Part shown: positions 17,871 through 26,202 of the stretch, piece by piece
How the letters are laid out: every line of letters begins with the position of its first letter
Numbering within the stretch: position 1 is the first letter of the stretch
Source of the DNA: CBDBCK01 sp965203345
Lineage (GTDB): Bacteria > Chloroflexota > Dehalococcoidia > Lucifugimonadales > Lucifugimonadaceae
Length of the DNA: 64,000 nt
Reading direction: 5' to 3'
Assembly: GCA_965203345.1 (NCBI GenBank)
Contig: CBDBCK010000028.1
Location: 806,001-870,000 of the forward strand
Program-made: the position numbers and the translations under genes
The notes under the pieces: generated by a model
Told to the model about the DNA's origin: nothing
Seen by the model: only the letters and a program-made list of their open reading frames with translations
Databases searched by the model: none

Positions 17871-18868
17871 ATGGACAATGATAAACATCTACCCCCCCCC
17901 CCCCCCCCCCCCCCCCCCCCTTGACCCATTGGCCTCAAACAACTGAAGGCTCTGATACTAGTAAAAAGCCGGTGCTCGTCTTCACCCATATACCCAAAAC
18001 CGGTGGTACGACGCTTAGCTCCATCCTTGAGAAAAGAAACTCTAATCGCTCATTTGATTTCCTAAGCGTTTGGAGTCTCTTCTTTACTTGGAAGATTCCA
18101 AATATAAACAGGTTGCGCGATTTTCTTATTTTATCCTCGCGAGAAAGAGACCGGTTTCACTTAATCAATGGATTCATACCAACAGGTGTTCATCACATTC
18201 TGTCTCGGCCGTGCGCGTATATTGCATTCTTTAGAGATCCGTTGGAACGTATAATTTCGGAATATTATTATCTGACATCTTACAAAAGAAACAATTTTTA
18301 CGAAAGTATCAAAAATGGAGAATTGAGTTTGGAAAAATACGTGAATGTAGTATCTAATGAAAGACGTTATGCTGATGAAATGACCAAACGTATATTGGGT
18401 TTTGATCTACTTGGCAGATCGTGGAACTGGCGACGACTTGATGAAATGAAAACAGTGGGCACAGAACTACGTGAGCAGATGAGTCGGGCATGGGAATATC
18501 CAGTTACGCCTGAAATAACGGAACAGGCAAAAAAGAAACTACGCGATGAATTCCTATTCGTGGGCATAACAGAGAAGTTCAACGACTCTGTATTGCTCCT
18601 TGCCAAAAAGCTGAAGTGGGAATCTATTCCCAAAATTCAAATAATGAATCGTAGAAACCCATCTTATCCCTTACCCACACTGTCTCCTCAAACAGCCGCA
18701 CTGTTTCGGGATAGAAATTCCGCAGATTATGAGCTGTACGCTTACGCTAAACAACTTTTTGAACAGCAATGGAAAAAACTACGCCTGCATCCTTACAGAC
18801 TCAAGCAGTTCTCATTCTTTACAAAAGGACGGTTGCGTCAATCCTCCTTAATAAATAAATGGAGCTGA
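17871..18868 (+). CDS. sulfotransferase family 2 protein, copy 2, phase-variable and out of frame here
   Basis: About 95% identical to copy 1 downstream of residue 12, with the canonical PAPS loop HIPKTGGTTL and FFRDPLERIISEYY. The ATG at 17871 aligns with ATG 16484 of copy 1 and reads MDNDKHL, then nine CCC codons, then CCT and TGA, because the C tract has 29 bases. With 27 or 30 Cs the ATG frame would join the long open frame (TTG at 17921 onward, 315 residues). As sequenced, the gene is therefore OFF unless translation begins at TTG 17921, which lacks a Shine-Dalgarno. This is a textbook arrangement for slipped-strand phase variation. Confidence 0.82.
17892..17920 (+). repeat. homopolymeric C29 tract inside sulfotransferase copy 2
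   Basis: Twenty-nine uninterrupted Cs start eight codons after the ATG. 29 is 2 mod 3, leading to TGA at 17922-17924. The homologous site in copy 1 is C5-T-C6. Exact length may vary among cells and is prone to sequencing error. Confidence 0.95.
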
Positions 18869-19016
18869 AGTGGTGCTCTGTGGCAAAATTTCTCTCTGCT
18901 GACATAGAGAGCTGCCATCTGGCGTACAACGAAAACACACTGTTAGGTTGTTTATAGGTGTATTTTGGTTGCAGTAATCTTTACAAAGTAATAAAATTTT
19001 ATTTAAGAAGTCCTCA

Positions 19017-19090
19017 TGCCGATTCGTCTAGCGGTAGGACACCAGACTCTGAATCTGGGAGCCCAGGTTCGATCCCTGGATCGGCAGCCA
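19017..19090 (+). tRNA. tRNA-Gln (anticodon CUG)
   Basis: A full cloverleaf: acceptor TGCCGAT/ATCGGCA, D-arm with CTAGCGGTAGG, anticodon stem CCAGA/TCTGG with loop CTCTGAA (anticodon CTG), T-arm CCAGGTTCGATCCCTGG, discriminator G, and encoded CCA at 19088-19090. Its 5' end is the right boundary of the 1.4 kb tandem duplication. Confidence 0.93.
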
Positions 19091-19100
19091 AAACCCTCAA

Positions 19101-19176
19101 GGCCCGTTCGTCTAGAGGCCCAGGACGCCGCCCTCTCAAGGCGGTAACACGGGTTCGAATCCCGTACGGGCTACCA
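19101..19176 (+). tRNA. tRNA-Glu (anticodon CUC)
   Basis: Acceptor GGCCCGT pairs with ACGGGCT (first pair G-T). The anticodon stem CCGCC/GGCGG encloses loop CTCTCAA (anticodon CTC), and the T-arm is CGGGTTCGAATCCCG. Discriminator A and encoded CCA at 19174-19176. It follows tRNA-Gln by 10 bases, so both are probably one transcript. Confidence 0.92.
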
Positions 19177-19271
19177 TCCGGACTTGATCAGAAATTCTCC
19201 GCTTCTAAAGGTCAATGTATGCAACATGTGAGCACACCTTGTTTGGGTTTTTGTACACCCTGTGTCCTATG

Positions 19272-20069
19272 CTATCTATACAACAGACTTTCGCCTCCGT
19301 CTACAAGTAGCAACTGGCCTCTGATCATATTCGCGTCTTCGCTGCAAAGCATAGCAACGGCAGCGGCTACGTCTTCTGGGAGTACGGGCCGGCCGGCCGG
19401 TGTTGGTCGCTCGGCGAGCTGTTTTACAGCCCAATCTTCCGGGAAGGCATCTATGGCGTCGGTCATCACGAAACCCGCGGCCAGTGTGTTAACCACTATC
19501 CCCTTCGCTCCAAGGTCTATCGCAAGATACCTGCTTACCGCCTCAAGTGCCGCCTTTGATACCCCTACCGAAAAGTAAGGAGGCAACACTTTTGAAGATC
19601 CGGGGGAAGATACGTTGACCACTTTGCTGCCCTCTCTCATTATCTCGGCAGCCTTTATACACAGAAGCCAAGGCGCCTTTGCATTGATTCCCAGTGTCCA
19701 ATCCCAATGCTTGGAGGAAGTATCAGAAGGTGTTCTCATCACACCCGACGCTGCATTGTTGATCAGTATATCCAGATCACCCAAACTTTGCTTGACCGTC
19801 TCTATTAGCGCGGTTATCGTCTGCTCACTCCGATCCGCCAAGTTAGCTTTGATCTTTACAGGCTGTGCTCCAATTTCGGTCAGGGCTACTTCGACTGCTT
19901 GTGCCTCATTACTTTTTCTGAAGTAAGTGAAAGCAACTCTCGCCCCGCGTCTCGCAAGCTCCAAGCAAATAGCCTTGCCTATACCTCTAGATCCGCCGGT
20001 TACTAATGCGATCTTTCCTTCAAGCGTGCGAGGTGGGGGTTTGACAGGGCTGCTCGTTGATTTTTGCAT
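19272..20069 (-). CDS. fabL: enoyl-[ACP] reductase III (FabL-type SDR)
   Basis: A 265-residue short-chain dehydrogenase with cofactor motif TGGSRGIG (residues 24-31), the arginine after the second strand (TYFRKS) that favours NADPH, NNAASGV, and catalytic Tyr 165 and Lys 172 in YFSVGVSKAALE. The Y-x6-K spacing, the VGVSKAALE(A)xxRYLA block and the C-terminal SEDANMIRGQLLLVDGG are characteristic of FabL, which reduces the enoyl-ACP double bond in FAS-II, rather than of FabG (Y-x3-K). It is the last gene of a minus-strand operon with two dehydratase-like genes, PlsX and FabG. Confidence 0.8.
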   Translation of the reverse strand: MQKSTSSPVKPPPRTLEGKIALVTGGSRGIGKAICLELARRGARVAFTYFRKSNEAQAVEVALTEIGAQPVKIKANLADRSEQTITALIETVKQSLGDLDILINNAASGVMRTPSDTSSKHWDWTLGINAKAPWLLCIKAAEIMREGSKVVNVSSPGSSKVLPPYFSVGVSKAALEAVSRYLAIDLGAKGIVVNTLAAGFVMTDAIDAFPEDWAVKQLAERPTPAGRPVLPEDVAAAVAMLCSEDANMIRGQLLLVDGGESLLYR

Positions 20070-20092
20070 TGGCTTTCTACAAAGGCTGCCAG

Positions 20093-20848
20093 CTATATTG
20101 AGAGACCACCATCAACCACCATCGTATGCCCTGTTATATATCTGGCTTCCTCTGTGGTTAAGAACACTATGGAGGGGGCTATCTCTTCAGGTGTTCCGAA
20201 CCGTTTCATGGGTATCACCTCCAAGATTCTCTTCTTCCAGGTAGGAGATATTACCTTGGACGTGGCTGTATGCACGTATCCCGGAGCTACTGAATTTATG
20301 GTTATGTTACGACTTGCAAACTCTTTTGCTATTGACTTTGTAAAGCCATGGATGGCTGCTTTCGACGCCGAGTAGTTGGATTGGCCAGGATTGCCTCGTA
20401 TCCCTACTATGGACGTTACGTTGATGATACGTCCCCAACGCATCTTCATCATACGCGGGGTTGCGCGCTTTGTGCAGTAGTAAACACTCATCAAGTTAGT
20501 GTTTATAACCCCCTCGAACTGCTCATCTTTCATCCGCATGATTATTGAGTCTGAGATGATGCCGGCGTTGTTAACCAATATCTCTACCGGACCAAACCTT
20601 TCCTCAACCCCGTCAAACATTGCTTCCACTTCGGACTTGACCGACACGTCAGCATAGAATGCAAGGGACTCTCCGCCGGCCTCGTTTATCGTCTTCACTA
20701 CCGCTTCTGCTTCATCTTTATGAGTGCGGTAATTTACAGCCACGCGGTGTCCGTTTCCTGCCAACAATAGGGCCACTGCTTTCCCTATCCCACGGGAAGA
20801 CCCAGTTACGAGGGCGGTTCTGCTAGGCAATTCAGTATTGGATTTCAT
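20093..20848 (-). CDS. fabG: 3-oxoacyl-[ACP] reductase
   Basis: A 251-residue SDR with TGSSRGIGKAVA, NNAGII, the catalytic set N-S-Y-K in INVTSIVG and YSASKAAIHGFTKS, and the FabG C-terminus ARYITGHTMVVDGG. It reduces 3-oxoacyl-ACP in fatty acid elongation. The open frame extends to 20884, but I start at ATG 20848, where AGGAAG lies about 9 bases upstream and the protein aligns with the family. It sits between plsX and fabL, 23 bases before fabL. Confidence 0.88.
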   Translation of the reverse strand: MKSNTELPSRTALVTGSSRGIGKAVALLLAGNGHRVAVNYRTHKDEAEAVVKTINEAGGESLAFYADVSVKSEVEAMFDGVEERFGPVEILVNNAGIISDSIIMRMKDEQFEGVINTNLMSVYYCTKRATPRMMKMRWGRIINVTSIVGIRGNPGQSNYSASKAAIHGFTKSIAKEFASRNITINSVAPGYVHTATSKVISPTWKKRILEVIPMKRFGTPEEIAPSIVFLTTEEARYITGHTMVVDGGLSI

Positions 20849-20896
20849 CAATGTATACTTCCTATATCCGACAATGCAGCGCAACTAGCCGGGGAT

Positions 20897-21970
20897 TTAT
20901 GCATCGGTCGTTTGCACGCGTTGTAGCATCTCCTCCTGCGACTCTACAAACTTTGCGCGAATCGAAGCTCTAGCGGTATGTATGGCATTGGTTATGGCGT
21001 CTTCCTTAGCGGATCCGTGTCCCACGACTGCAATCCCCTTCAAACCCGATAAAGGCCCACCGCCATAAGTGGCGGCTAAAGTGTTTGTCTTCTCAAAGAC
21101 CTTCCGAGCGAAGTTCTGGGATTCTTCGGAGTCATCAAGCTCCTCCCTTACGTTAGCTCTCAAAGCGTGTCCGAGACCTTCCACAAGTTTCATGATGATG
21201 TTTCCGGTGAATCCGTCACAAGCGGCGACATCGGCCTTGTTCCTGAAGAGATCTTGGGGCTCTACGTTACCTATGAAGTTTATGTCGGAGGCCTTCAATA
21301 TGTCGTATGCCATTCTGTTTTGAGCGTTGCCTTTACCCTCTTCTGAACCGACACTGAGAAGGGCTACGCGTGGGTTATTTATGCCGAACAACATCTTAGA
21401 GATTACGGTTCCTATGGCGGCGAAGTTAGCGAGCTGTGCGGGGCGGGCATCCACGCTTGACCCGAGGTCGCCTATGATAGTGGTTGGACAATATCCGATG
21501 ATGGGGCCGGCAAGGGTGGCACGCTCTATACCCTCCAGCGTGCCGAATGCCAGAGTAGCGGCGGCTATAATTGCACCCGTGGAACCCATGCTTACAAAGC
21601 CTTGTACCTTGCCTGCACGGGCGGCTTTTGCGCAGACAAAGACGGACGCGTTAGGTTTCTGTCTTGCCGCTGCAAGAGGGCTCTCCCCTTCTTCCACGAC
21701 GCCTTCCGAAGGAATAATATAGACGAATTCTTTCGCGGACGACTTGCTCTTGTCAAGTTCTTTCTGTATGAGCCCAGGGTCGCCAACTAGTCCAACTGCC
21801 ACGCCGCCTCGCTCAATTGCACATAACGCTGCAGGTACCGTAACCTCTGGACCAAAGTCTCCACCCATAGCGTCGCACGCTATAGGAACTATCTCTTTGT
21901 AGTTGTCTTTTGGGTTTTCTAGATGTCGCACTGAGAGTCCTAAATTCTGATGATAACTGTTTTTATTCAC
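20897..21970 (-). CDS. plsX: phosphate acyltransferase PlsX
   Basis: A 357-residue protein that forms acyl-phosphate from acyl-ACP for phospholipid synthesis. Diagnostic segments are IACDAMGGDFGPEVTV near residue 30, SMGSTGAIIAAATLAFG, and the C-terminal GGGPLSGLKGIAVVGHGSA. The N-terminal 25 residues before the conserved core are longer than usual. GTG 21970 overlaps the stop of the upstream dehydratase gene (GTGAATAA), supporting coupling. PlsX links the fatty-acid genes on either side to membrane lipid assembly. Confidence 0.93.
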   Translation of the reverse strand: MNKNSYHQNLGLSVRHLENPKDNYKEIVPIACDAMGGDFGPEVTVPAALCAIERGGVAVGLVGDPGLIQKELDKSKSSAKEFVYIIPSEGVVEEGESPLAAARQKPNASVFVCAKAARAGKVQGFVSMGSTGAIIAAATLAFGTLEGIERATLAGPIIGYCPTTIIGDLGSSVDARPAQLANFAAIGTVISKMLFGINNPRVALLSVGSEEGKGNAQNRMAYDILKASDINFIGNVEPQDLFRNKADVAACDGFTGNIIMKLVEGLGHALRANVREELDDSEESQNFARKVFEKTNTLAATYGGGPLSGLKGIAVVGHGSAKEDAITNAIHTARASIRAKFVESQEEMLQRVQTTDA

Positions 21971-22385
21971 TTACATCTGTTCTTAAGCTGGCCTTTGCTG
22001 TTATCACCTCTGATCCGTTTGAGGAAACACAGGTTACCGAGACCATCACTTCAGCATTAGCCTCACCGTCTTTTCTGGATATGCTCATTACGCTCCCAAA
22101 GATGGTTACAGAGTCGCCGGGAAATAGTGGGGACCTGAAACGCGCCTTCAGACTGCCAGTATTTCGCCAATCTCCGGGGAAGTTCATATCCAGCATTTCA
22201 CCCACCAAAGCTAGAACCAACATCCCGTGCACTATACGTCTACCGAAACGGGAGCTTTCGGCAAATTGTGCATCTAGATGAATAGGGTTACGATCACCGC
22301 TCACCTCGGCGTACAGATTCACCATATCCTGAGTTATACGGCGTTCCAGAGGCTTAAGCTGCTTGCCTGACTCCAGCTTAGTCAA
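21963..22385 (-). CDS. MaoC-type hydratase/dehydratase, catalytic half (HadB-like)
   Basis: A 140-residue hot-dog-fold protein with the hydratase-2 motif SGDRNPIHLD followed by RIVHGMLVLALVG. The Asp and His are the catalytic pair that dehydrates (R)-3-hydroxyacyl thioesters. Starts at TTG 22385, overlapping the preceding gene by 8 bases. Because a non-catalytic partner half precedes it and plsX, fabG and fabL follow, it probably acts as the 3-hydroxyacyl-ACP dehydratase of FAS-II in place of FabZ/FabA, as HadAB does in mycobacteria. That role is inferred from context. Confidence 0.78.
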   Translation of the reverse strand: MTKLESGKQLKPLERRITQDMVNLYAEVSGDRNPIHLDAQFAESSRFGRRIVHGMLVLALVGEMLDMNFPGDWRNTGSLKARFRSPLFPGDSVTIFGSVMSISRKDGEANAEVMVSVTCVSSNGSEVITAKASLRTDVSE

Positions 22386-22779
22386 GGCTCGCTACAGGCG
22401 ACGTCACAATAGCGGACGCCTTAGATACAGGCGAATCGGTCTCGTCGCTTACCTCTGTGGATATGATAACAAGACGTTTCCCCGCCCTGTGAGAGACCGA
22501 AGATATGGTCACAAGCGCTTTCAAAGTTTCTCCATAGACCGCGGCGCGATAGAACGACGCCTCCTGCCGGACATGAATCGTCCCTTTCACAAGGGGTGCT
22601 TCCTGCAAGAAACGTCCGAAAGTAGCGGCGATGATAAACAGTGGAGGAGGCCCTACCCTTGAGAGAGGCTCAACGGCTGCTGCCATTGCTTTACTATAAG
22701 CATCACACACTTCCTTCCCGACGTTCAGGACATATGGGCCAAAGGTTAGGCCGGAACGAAGTTCAGTTGTCTCTACCAT
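22378..22779 (-). CDS. MaoC N-terminal-type hot-dog protein (HadA-like partner)
   Basis: A 133-residue protein of the FAS1-like dehydratase/MaoC_dehydrat_N type: SGLTFGPYVLNVGKEVCDAY at the start, VGPPPLFIIAATFGRFL, and IHVRQEASFYRAAVYGETL. It lacks the D-x4-H hydratase motif, so it is presumably the substrate-binding half of a heterodimer with the following gene, which it overlaps by 8 bases. First gene of the fab operon; the 182-base region upstream should hold divergent promoters for this operon and the MFS gene. Confidence 0.72.
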   Translation of the reverse strand: MVETTELRSGLTFGPYVLNVGKEVCDAYSKAMAAAVEPLSRVGPPPLFIIAATFGRFLQEAPLVKGTIHVRQEASFYRAAVYGETLKALVTISSVSHRAGKRLVIISTEVSDETDSPVSKASAIVTSPVASLD

Positions 22780-22961
22780 ATAACTCTAAATTTAAGCCTT
22801 CTGCAAATCGCATTATACAAGGTTGAAGGTTTTACGGCACACCCATAGTTGGTTCAGAGGGGATTTTCGGCATCGTATGGCTCGTTTCGATTGGCTTAAC
22901 GCCTCGTAAGATTTGACGCCAGATCCTGTAAGAGGAGCATATAAGGTTATAGAGTAAATGC

Positions 22962-24281
22962 ATGCATATTGCACCTGACCTTATAAAACGGTCGCCGTTT
23001 TTCTATGGCTGGGTTGTGGTTGGAGGAGCTGGGACTGTAGTTTTTGTCCGAAACGCGGTGGCCACCTTGACTTTGGCAGTATTTATCTCCCCAATGTCGG
23101 AAGAACTAGATTGGCCTCGCACTCTGATAGTAGGGGCTTACTCGGCCGCAGGGATAGCAGCTATGTTCGCCTCACCTGTATCGGGATATGTTTTACAGAG
23201 GTTGGGCGCGCGTTGGGTGCTGGCTGGATCTGTTGCCATCTTGGGAGCGGCGGTGTTTGGGCTTCAATGGATAACGGGACCGGGTTTATTATACGTAGTG
23301 GCGTTTTATCTTCTGTCAGGAACTGCAAGATTGATGTTCAATTCGCCTATACAGATAGCCTCTGCCACGGTAGTAGCGCAATGGTTTATAAGGAGGCGAG
23401 GGAGAGCTACCGCAATATTAATGGTTATGCACTCGGCGGGTATGGGACTCTTTCCCCTGTTTGCCCGTCTGCTGATAAATGGTTATGACGGCGATTGGAG
23501 AGGGGCTTGGCTGTGGATGGGAGTAGGAGTGTGGATCATAGCTCTGCCTGCAACTCTGATGTTTATAGTGAATCGCCCAGAAGATACAGAACTGAAACCG
23601 GATGGGGCATCGGACAAGGATAAAGACGCGAAGATCTGCATTGAAGATAAAGAAAGACCCTACCAAGAAAATCAGGAGGAGGGGTGGAGCTTGTCGGACG
23701 CTCGCAAAACTTCCACGCTTTGGATGCTGGCGGCTGCAACCGGGGCTCTCTACTTTGTGCACACAGGGGTGAACATACATTCCGCGGCCTTTTTTACGGA
23801 CAAAGGTATAACGCCTACGGTAGCAGCAGGTGCGCTGACGCTTATGGCAGCAGGGTCGGCGGTTGGGGCTTTGGCGTGGGGTGCAGCGGCGGATAGATTT
23901 TCTCCAAAGGTGGCCTATGGATTGGCTGGATTTTGGTTAGCAGGGGCGTCTTTGGGGTTCCTTACCGTGAACGGGACGCCTTCGGCGTTCATAGCGGCAG
24001 GGATATTCGGCATAGGACTGGGTGCTCTATTGGTGCTACCGCCGGTGGCGTTTGCAAACTACTTCGGACGCAGATCACTGGGGGCGATAAGAGGCGTAAC
24101 GGAACCTTTTACTGCAGTAGGACAGAGCCTTGGAGGAATAGCGGCAGGGCTTATCTACGACTTAACGGGGAATTACACGGCCTCCTTCCCGTCGTTTGCA
24201 CTGCTAGCCATGGCGGCAGCGGCTTTTATTTTCCTGATCCGAAGGCCTGATAAGCGCACAGAGGGGCAATATGTAAGATAA
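22962..24281 (+). CDS. MFS transporter, monocarboxylate/oxalate-formate antiporter type
   Basis: A 439-residue 12-helix transporter. It begins with FFYGWVVVGGAGTVVF and SPMSEELDWPRTLIVGAYS, both typical of the OFA/monocarboxylate porter-like group. A long charged central loop (about residues 203-245) separates the halves, and the second half has the MFS motif DRFSPKVAYGLAGF and RRSLGAIRGVTEPF. The substrate is probably a small organic anion but cannot be fixed. It is divergent from the fab operon. Confidence 0.82.
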   Translation: MHIAPDLIKRSPFFYGWVVVGGAGTVVFVRNAVATLTLAVFISPMSEELDWPRTLIVGAYSAAGIAAMFASPVSGYVLQRLGARWVLAGSVAILGAAVFGLQWITGPGLLYVVAFYLLSGTARLMFNSPIQIASATVVAQWFIRRRGRATAILMVMHSAGMGLFPLFARLLINGYDGDWRGAWLWMGVGVWIIALPATLMFIVNRPEDTELKPDGASDKDKDAKICIEDKERPYQENQEEGWSLSDARKTSTLWMLAAATGALYFVHTGVNIHSAAFFTDKGITPTVAAGALTLMAAGSAVGALAWGAAADRFSPKVAYGLAGFWLAGASLGFLTVNGTPSAFIAAGIFGIGLGALLVLPPVAFANYFGRRSLGAIRGVTEPFTAVGQSLGGIAAGLIYDLTGNYTASFPSFALLAMAAAAFIFLIRRPDKRTEGQYVR

Positions 24282-24284
24282 GCA

Positions 24285-24690
24285 AAATATATAATATTTG
24301 CTGTCTTCTGGCAAGGCAACATTGGAGCCTATCAAATAGATACTTTCAAGGGTCAATTCTCCACTCTTAATCTGTTTGTGGGTATAGCCATATCTGTGGA
24401 ATAATGAATTATAACGGCTTGAGATGTGACGGTTCAAAGGGTCATGAAAATACTGATGTACGTACATGGTCTCCGTATGATGTGATGAATGCCTATTAAG
24501 GCTTTAAATTACTTCCTTTATTGCGGCGGTAAAGTCAGAAATTTTTGCAGGGGATTCTCGTCAGCAGACCAAGCGAAAAAGACAGCTTTGAACCAATACA
24601 TATGTTATCCCTCCACTCTTTCATTAACGATAACGATAGTCGAAAGCGTTGAGCTACTGTCCTCTGTGTGTGGATAAAAACGAGCTTCGG
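24285..24690 (-). pseudogene. decayed sulfotransferase gene (third family member)
   Basis: The 612-base gap after the MFS gene contains minus-strand pieces homologous to the sulfotransferases at 16-19 kb, in different frames. In order they are LVFIHTQRT (cf. LVFTHIPKT), WFKAVFFAWSADENPLQKFL (cf. VWSLFFTWKIPNINRLRDFL), IGIHHIIRRPCTYIS (cf. TGVHHILSRPCAYIA) and YFHDPLNRHISSRYN followed by IKSGELTLESI (cf. FFRDPLERIISEYY, IKNGELSLEKY). At least two frameshifts and several stops separate them. The rest of the gap, 24691-24893, shows nothing recognisable. Confidence 0.72.
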
Positions 24691-24893
24691 CCTTTTACTG
24701 GGATCAGAACCTTTGTTTGTTTGCGGCCAGTGAGTGGGGACTAACTGTCATAGCAAGATATTAGTAAAGTCATTAGAGGTAGGTCAATAAGTTCATCCAT
24801 AGGACTGGTCTGGTATTGTGTATTGGCATCATTATGCACTTGAAGGGTATACAGAGGGCAATTTAGTACAGGGTGTATGTTCTCATTTCACCT

Positions 24894-26054
24894 TTACAAG
24901 CCTCTGACTATAACGCCTTTGCCGTAGCGTATTCTTATCTTGTCCACAGTTTTATCCAAGGCGTAGCGTCGTGTCGTGTTCAAGTGATTGAAGGAGAGCT
25001 GTTCAGCCTTGTCTTGAAGACCTCTTACGCCTACTCCCAGTAGCCTTATCTTGTTTGTTCTCTGTTTCTTTACCTCCAGCATAAGCTTTTCCGCCGTTCT
25101 AAATATTTCTAGGTCGGAACATATGGGTTTTTCAATGGTGATCTGCCTCGTTATCGTCTCAAAGTTTTCGTACCTGACTTTGATATAAATCGTGCGTGCG
25201 TTTTTGTCGAGCCTCCGCAGTCGTCTGCCTGTTTCTTCGCATAACTTGAACATGTATTGCCGCAACGTTTGCCATTTGGAGACGTCGTAAGCGAACGTCT
25301 CTTCGGCTGACACCGATTTAGGTTCATGTCGTTCCTCTATCACTGAACCACCCTCGCCCTTTGCTCTGCGTTGAAGCCATTCCGCGTTTCTACGCCCTAG
25401 TCTCCTGCGTAACCAGCCAGTATTGAAGGCCGCAAGGTCGCCTAAGGAGCTTATCCCTAAACCCTCCAAATCCGTAGCGATTTTGCTCCCTATGCCTGGC
25501 AACTCTCTTATAGAGAGCGGTGCAAAGAATGCTTTTACCTGATGCGCTCGTATCTGCAGTTGTCCGTCGGGTTTAGCGTGATTAGTGGCTACCTTTGCCA
25601 CTAGTTTGTTTGGACCTATGCCTATTGAGCCCGTTATGCACAGTTCCTCTCTTATCCTATTCCTGATGTTAGTCGCTGTTGCTTCAGGTGGACCATAGGC
25701 GGCTGAAGTCCCGGTCATATCAAGGTAGGCTTCATCTATGCTTACTGTCTCAATAGTTGGAGTAAAGTCGGACAAGATGGCCTTGAATCTGCGGCTGTAT
25801 TTACTATATACGCCTCGGGTACCGCTCTTGAATATTGCCTTCGGGCAAAGCTTACGCGCTTTGTACATAGCCATTCCGGAGTGTACGCCAAAGCATCTGG
25901 CCTCGTACGACGCAGTACTCACTACGCCGCGCGATCCCATCCCACCTACGACTACAGGTTTGCCTTTAAGATCAGGGTTGAGAACCGTCTCCACTGCAAC
26001 AAAGAAGGCATCCAAGTCTACGTGGAATATCACTCTTTCTATTGGGTCAGACAT
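24894..26054 (-). CDS. dinB: DNA polymerase IV
   Basis: A 386-residue Y-family translesion polymerase: N-terminal palm motif FHVDLDAFFVAVE, GKPVVVGG, the SxDEAYLD catalytic motif (SIDEAYLDMTG), the helix-hairpin-helix ELPGIGSKIATDLEGLGI, and the little-finger domain from about residue 240. Length is slightly above the family mean (about 350). Separated by 148 bases from the upstream sugar-phosphate operon, so its cotranscription is uncertain. Confidence 0.93.
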   Translation of the reverse strand: MSDPIERVIFHVDLDAFFVAVETVLNPDLKGKPVVVGGMGSRGVVSTASYEARCFGVHSGMAMYKARKLCPKAIFKSGTRGVYSKYSRRFKAILSDFTPTIETVSIDEAYLDMTGTSAAYGPPEATATNIRNRIREELCITGSIGIGPNKLVAKVATNHAKPDGQLQIRAHQVKAFFAPLSIRELPGIGSKIATDLEGLGISSLGDLAAFNTGWLRRRLGRRNAEWLQRRAKGEGGSVIEERHEPKSVSAEETFAYDVSKWQTLRQYMFKLCEETGRRLRRLDKNARTIYIKVRYENFETITRQITIEKPICSDLEIFRTAEKLMLEVKKQRTNKIRLLGVGVRGLQDKAEQLSFNHLNTTRRYALDKTVDKIRIRYGKGVIVRGL

Positions 26055-26202
26055 TGAGATACGATTTGCACGCGTTTTTAAGACCGTCTGTGCAGAGAGT
26101 AGCCTTAACTGTAATGTTATCTAATTCAGGCGCTTACAGAGCTGCAAAGGAGTAGTTATCAATGCCGTTAAATACTCCATTTGCCTGCCAAGGTGTTTTT
26201 TG

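Larger units (their letters stand above)
16232..19021 (+). repeat. 1.4 kb tandem duplication (two units) ending at tRNA-Gln
   Basis: Unit 1 spans 16232-17617 and unit 2 spans 17618 to about 19021. Each unit holds the 3' end of the hypothetical gene, a 70-base spacer with a TATACT box, one sulfotransferase gene and a 150-base tail. The 18-base length difference comes mainly from the expanded C tract in unit 2. Unit 1 ends CCTCATGCCGA joined to ATCCACCGG. Unit 2 ends CCTCATGCCGA and continues as tRNA-Gln, so the first bases of the tRNA gene mark the original junction. Nucleotide identity is very high, implying a recent event. Confidence 0.9.

Noticed and set aside
24489..24677. Plus-strand 62-residue frame behind the MFS gene
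   Set aside because: It lies antisense to the decayed sulfotransferase and has no independent support.
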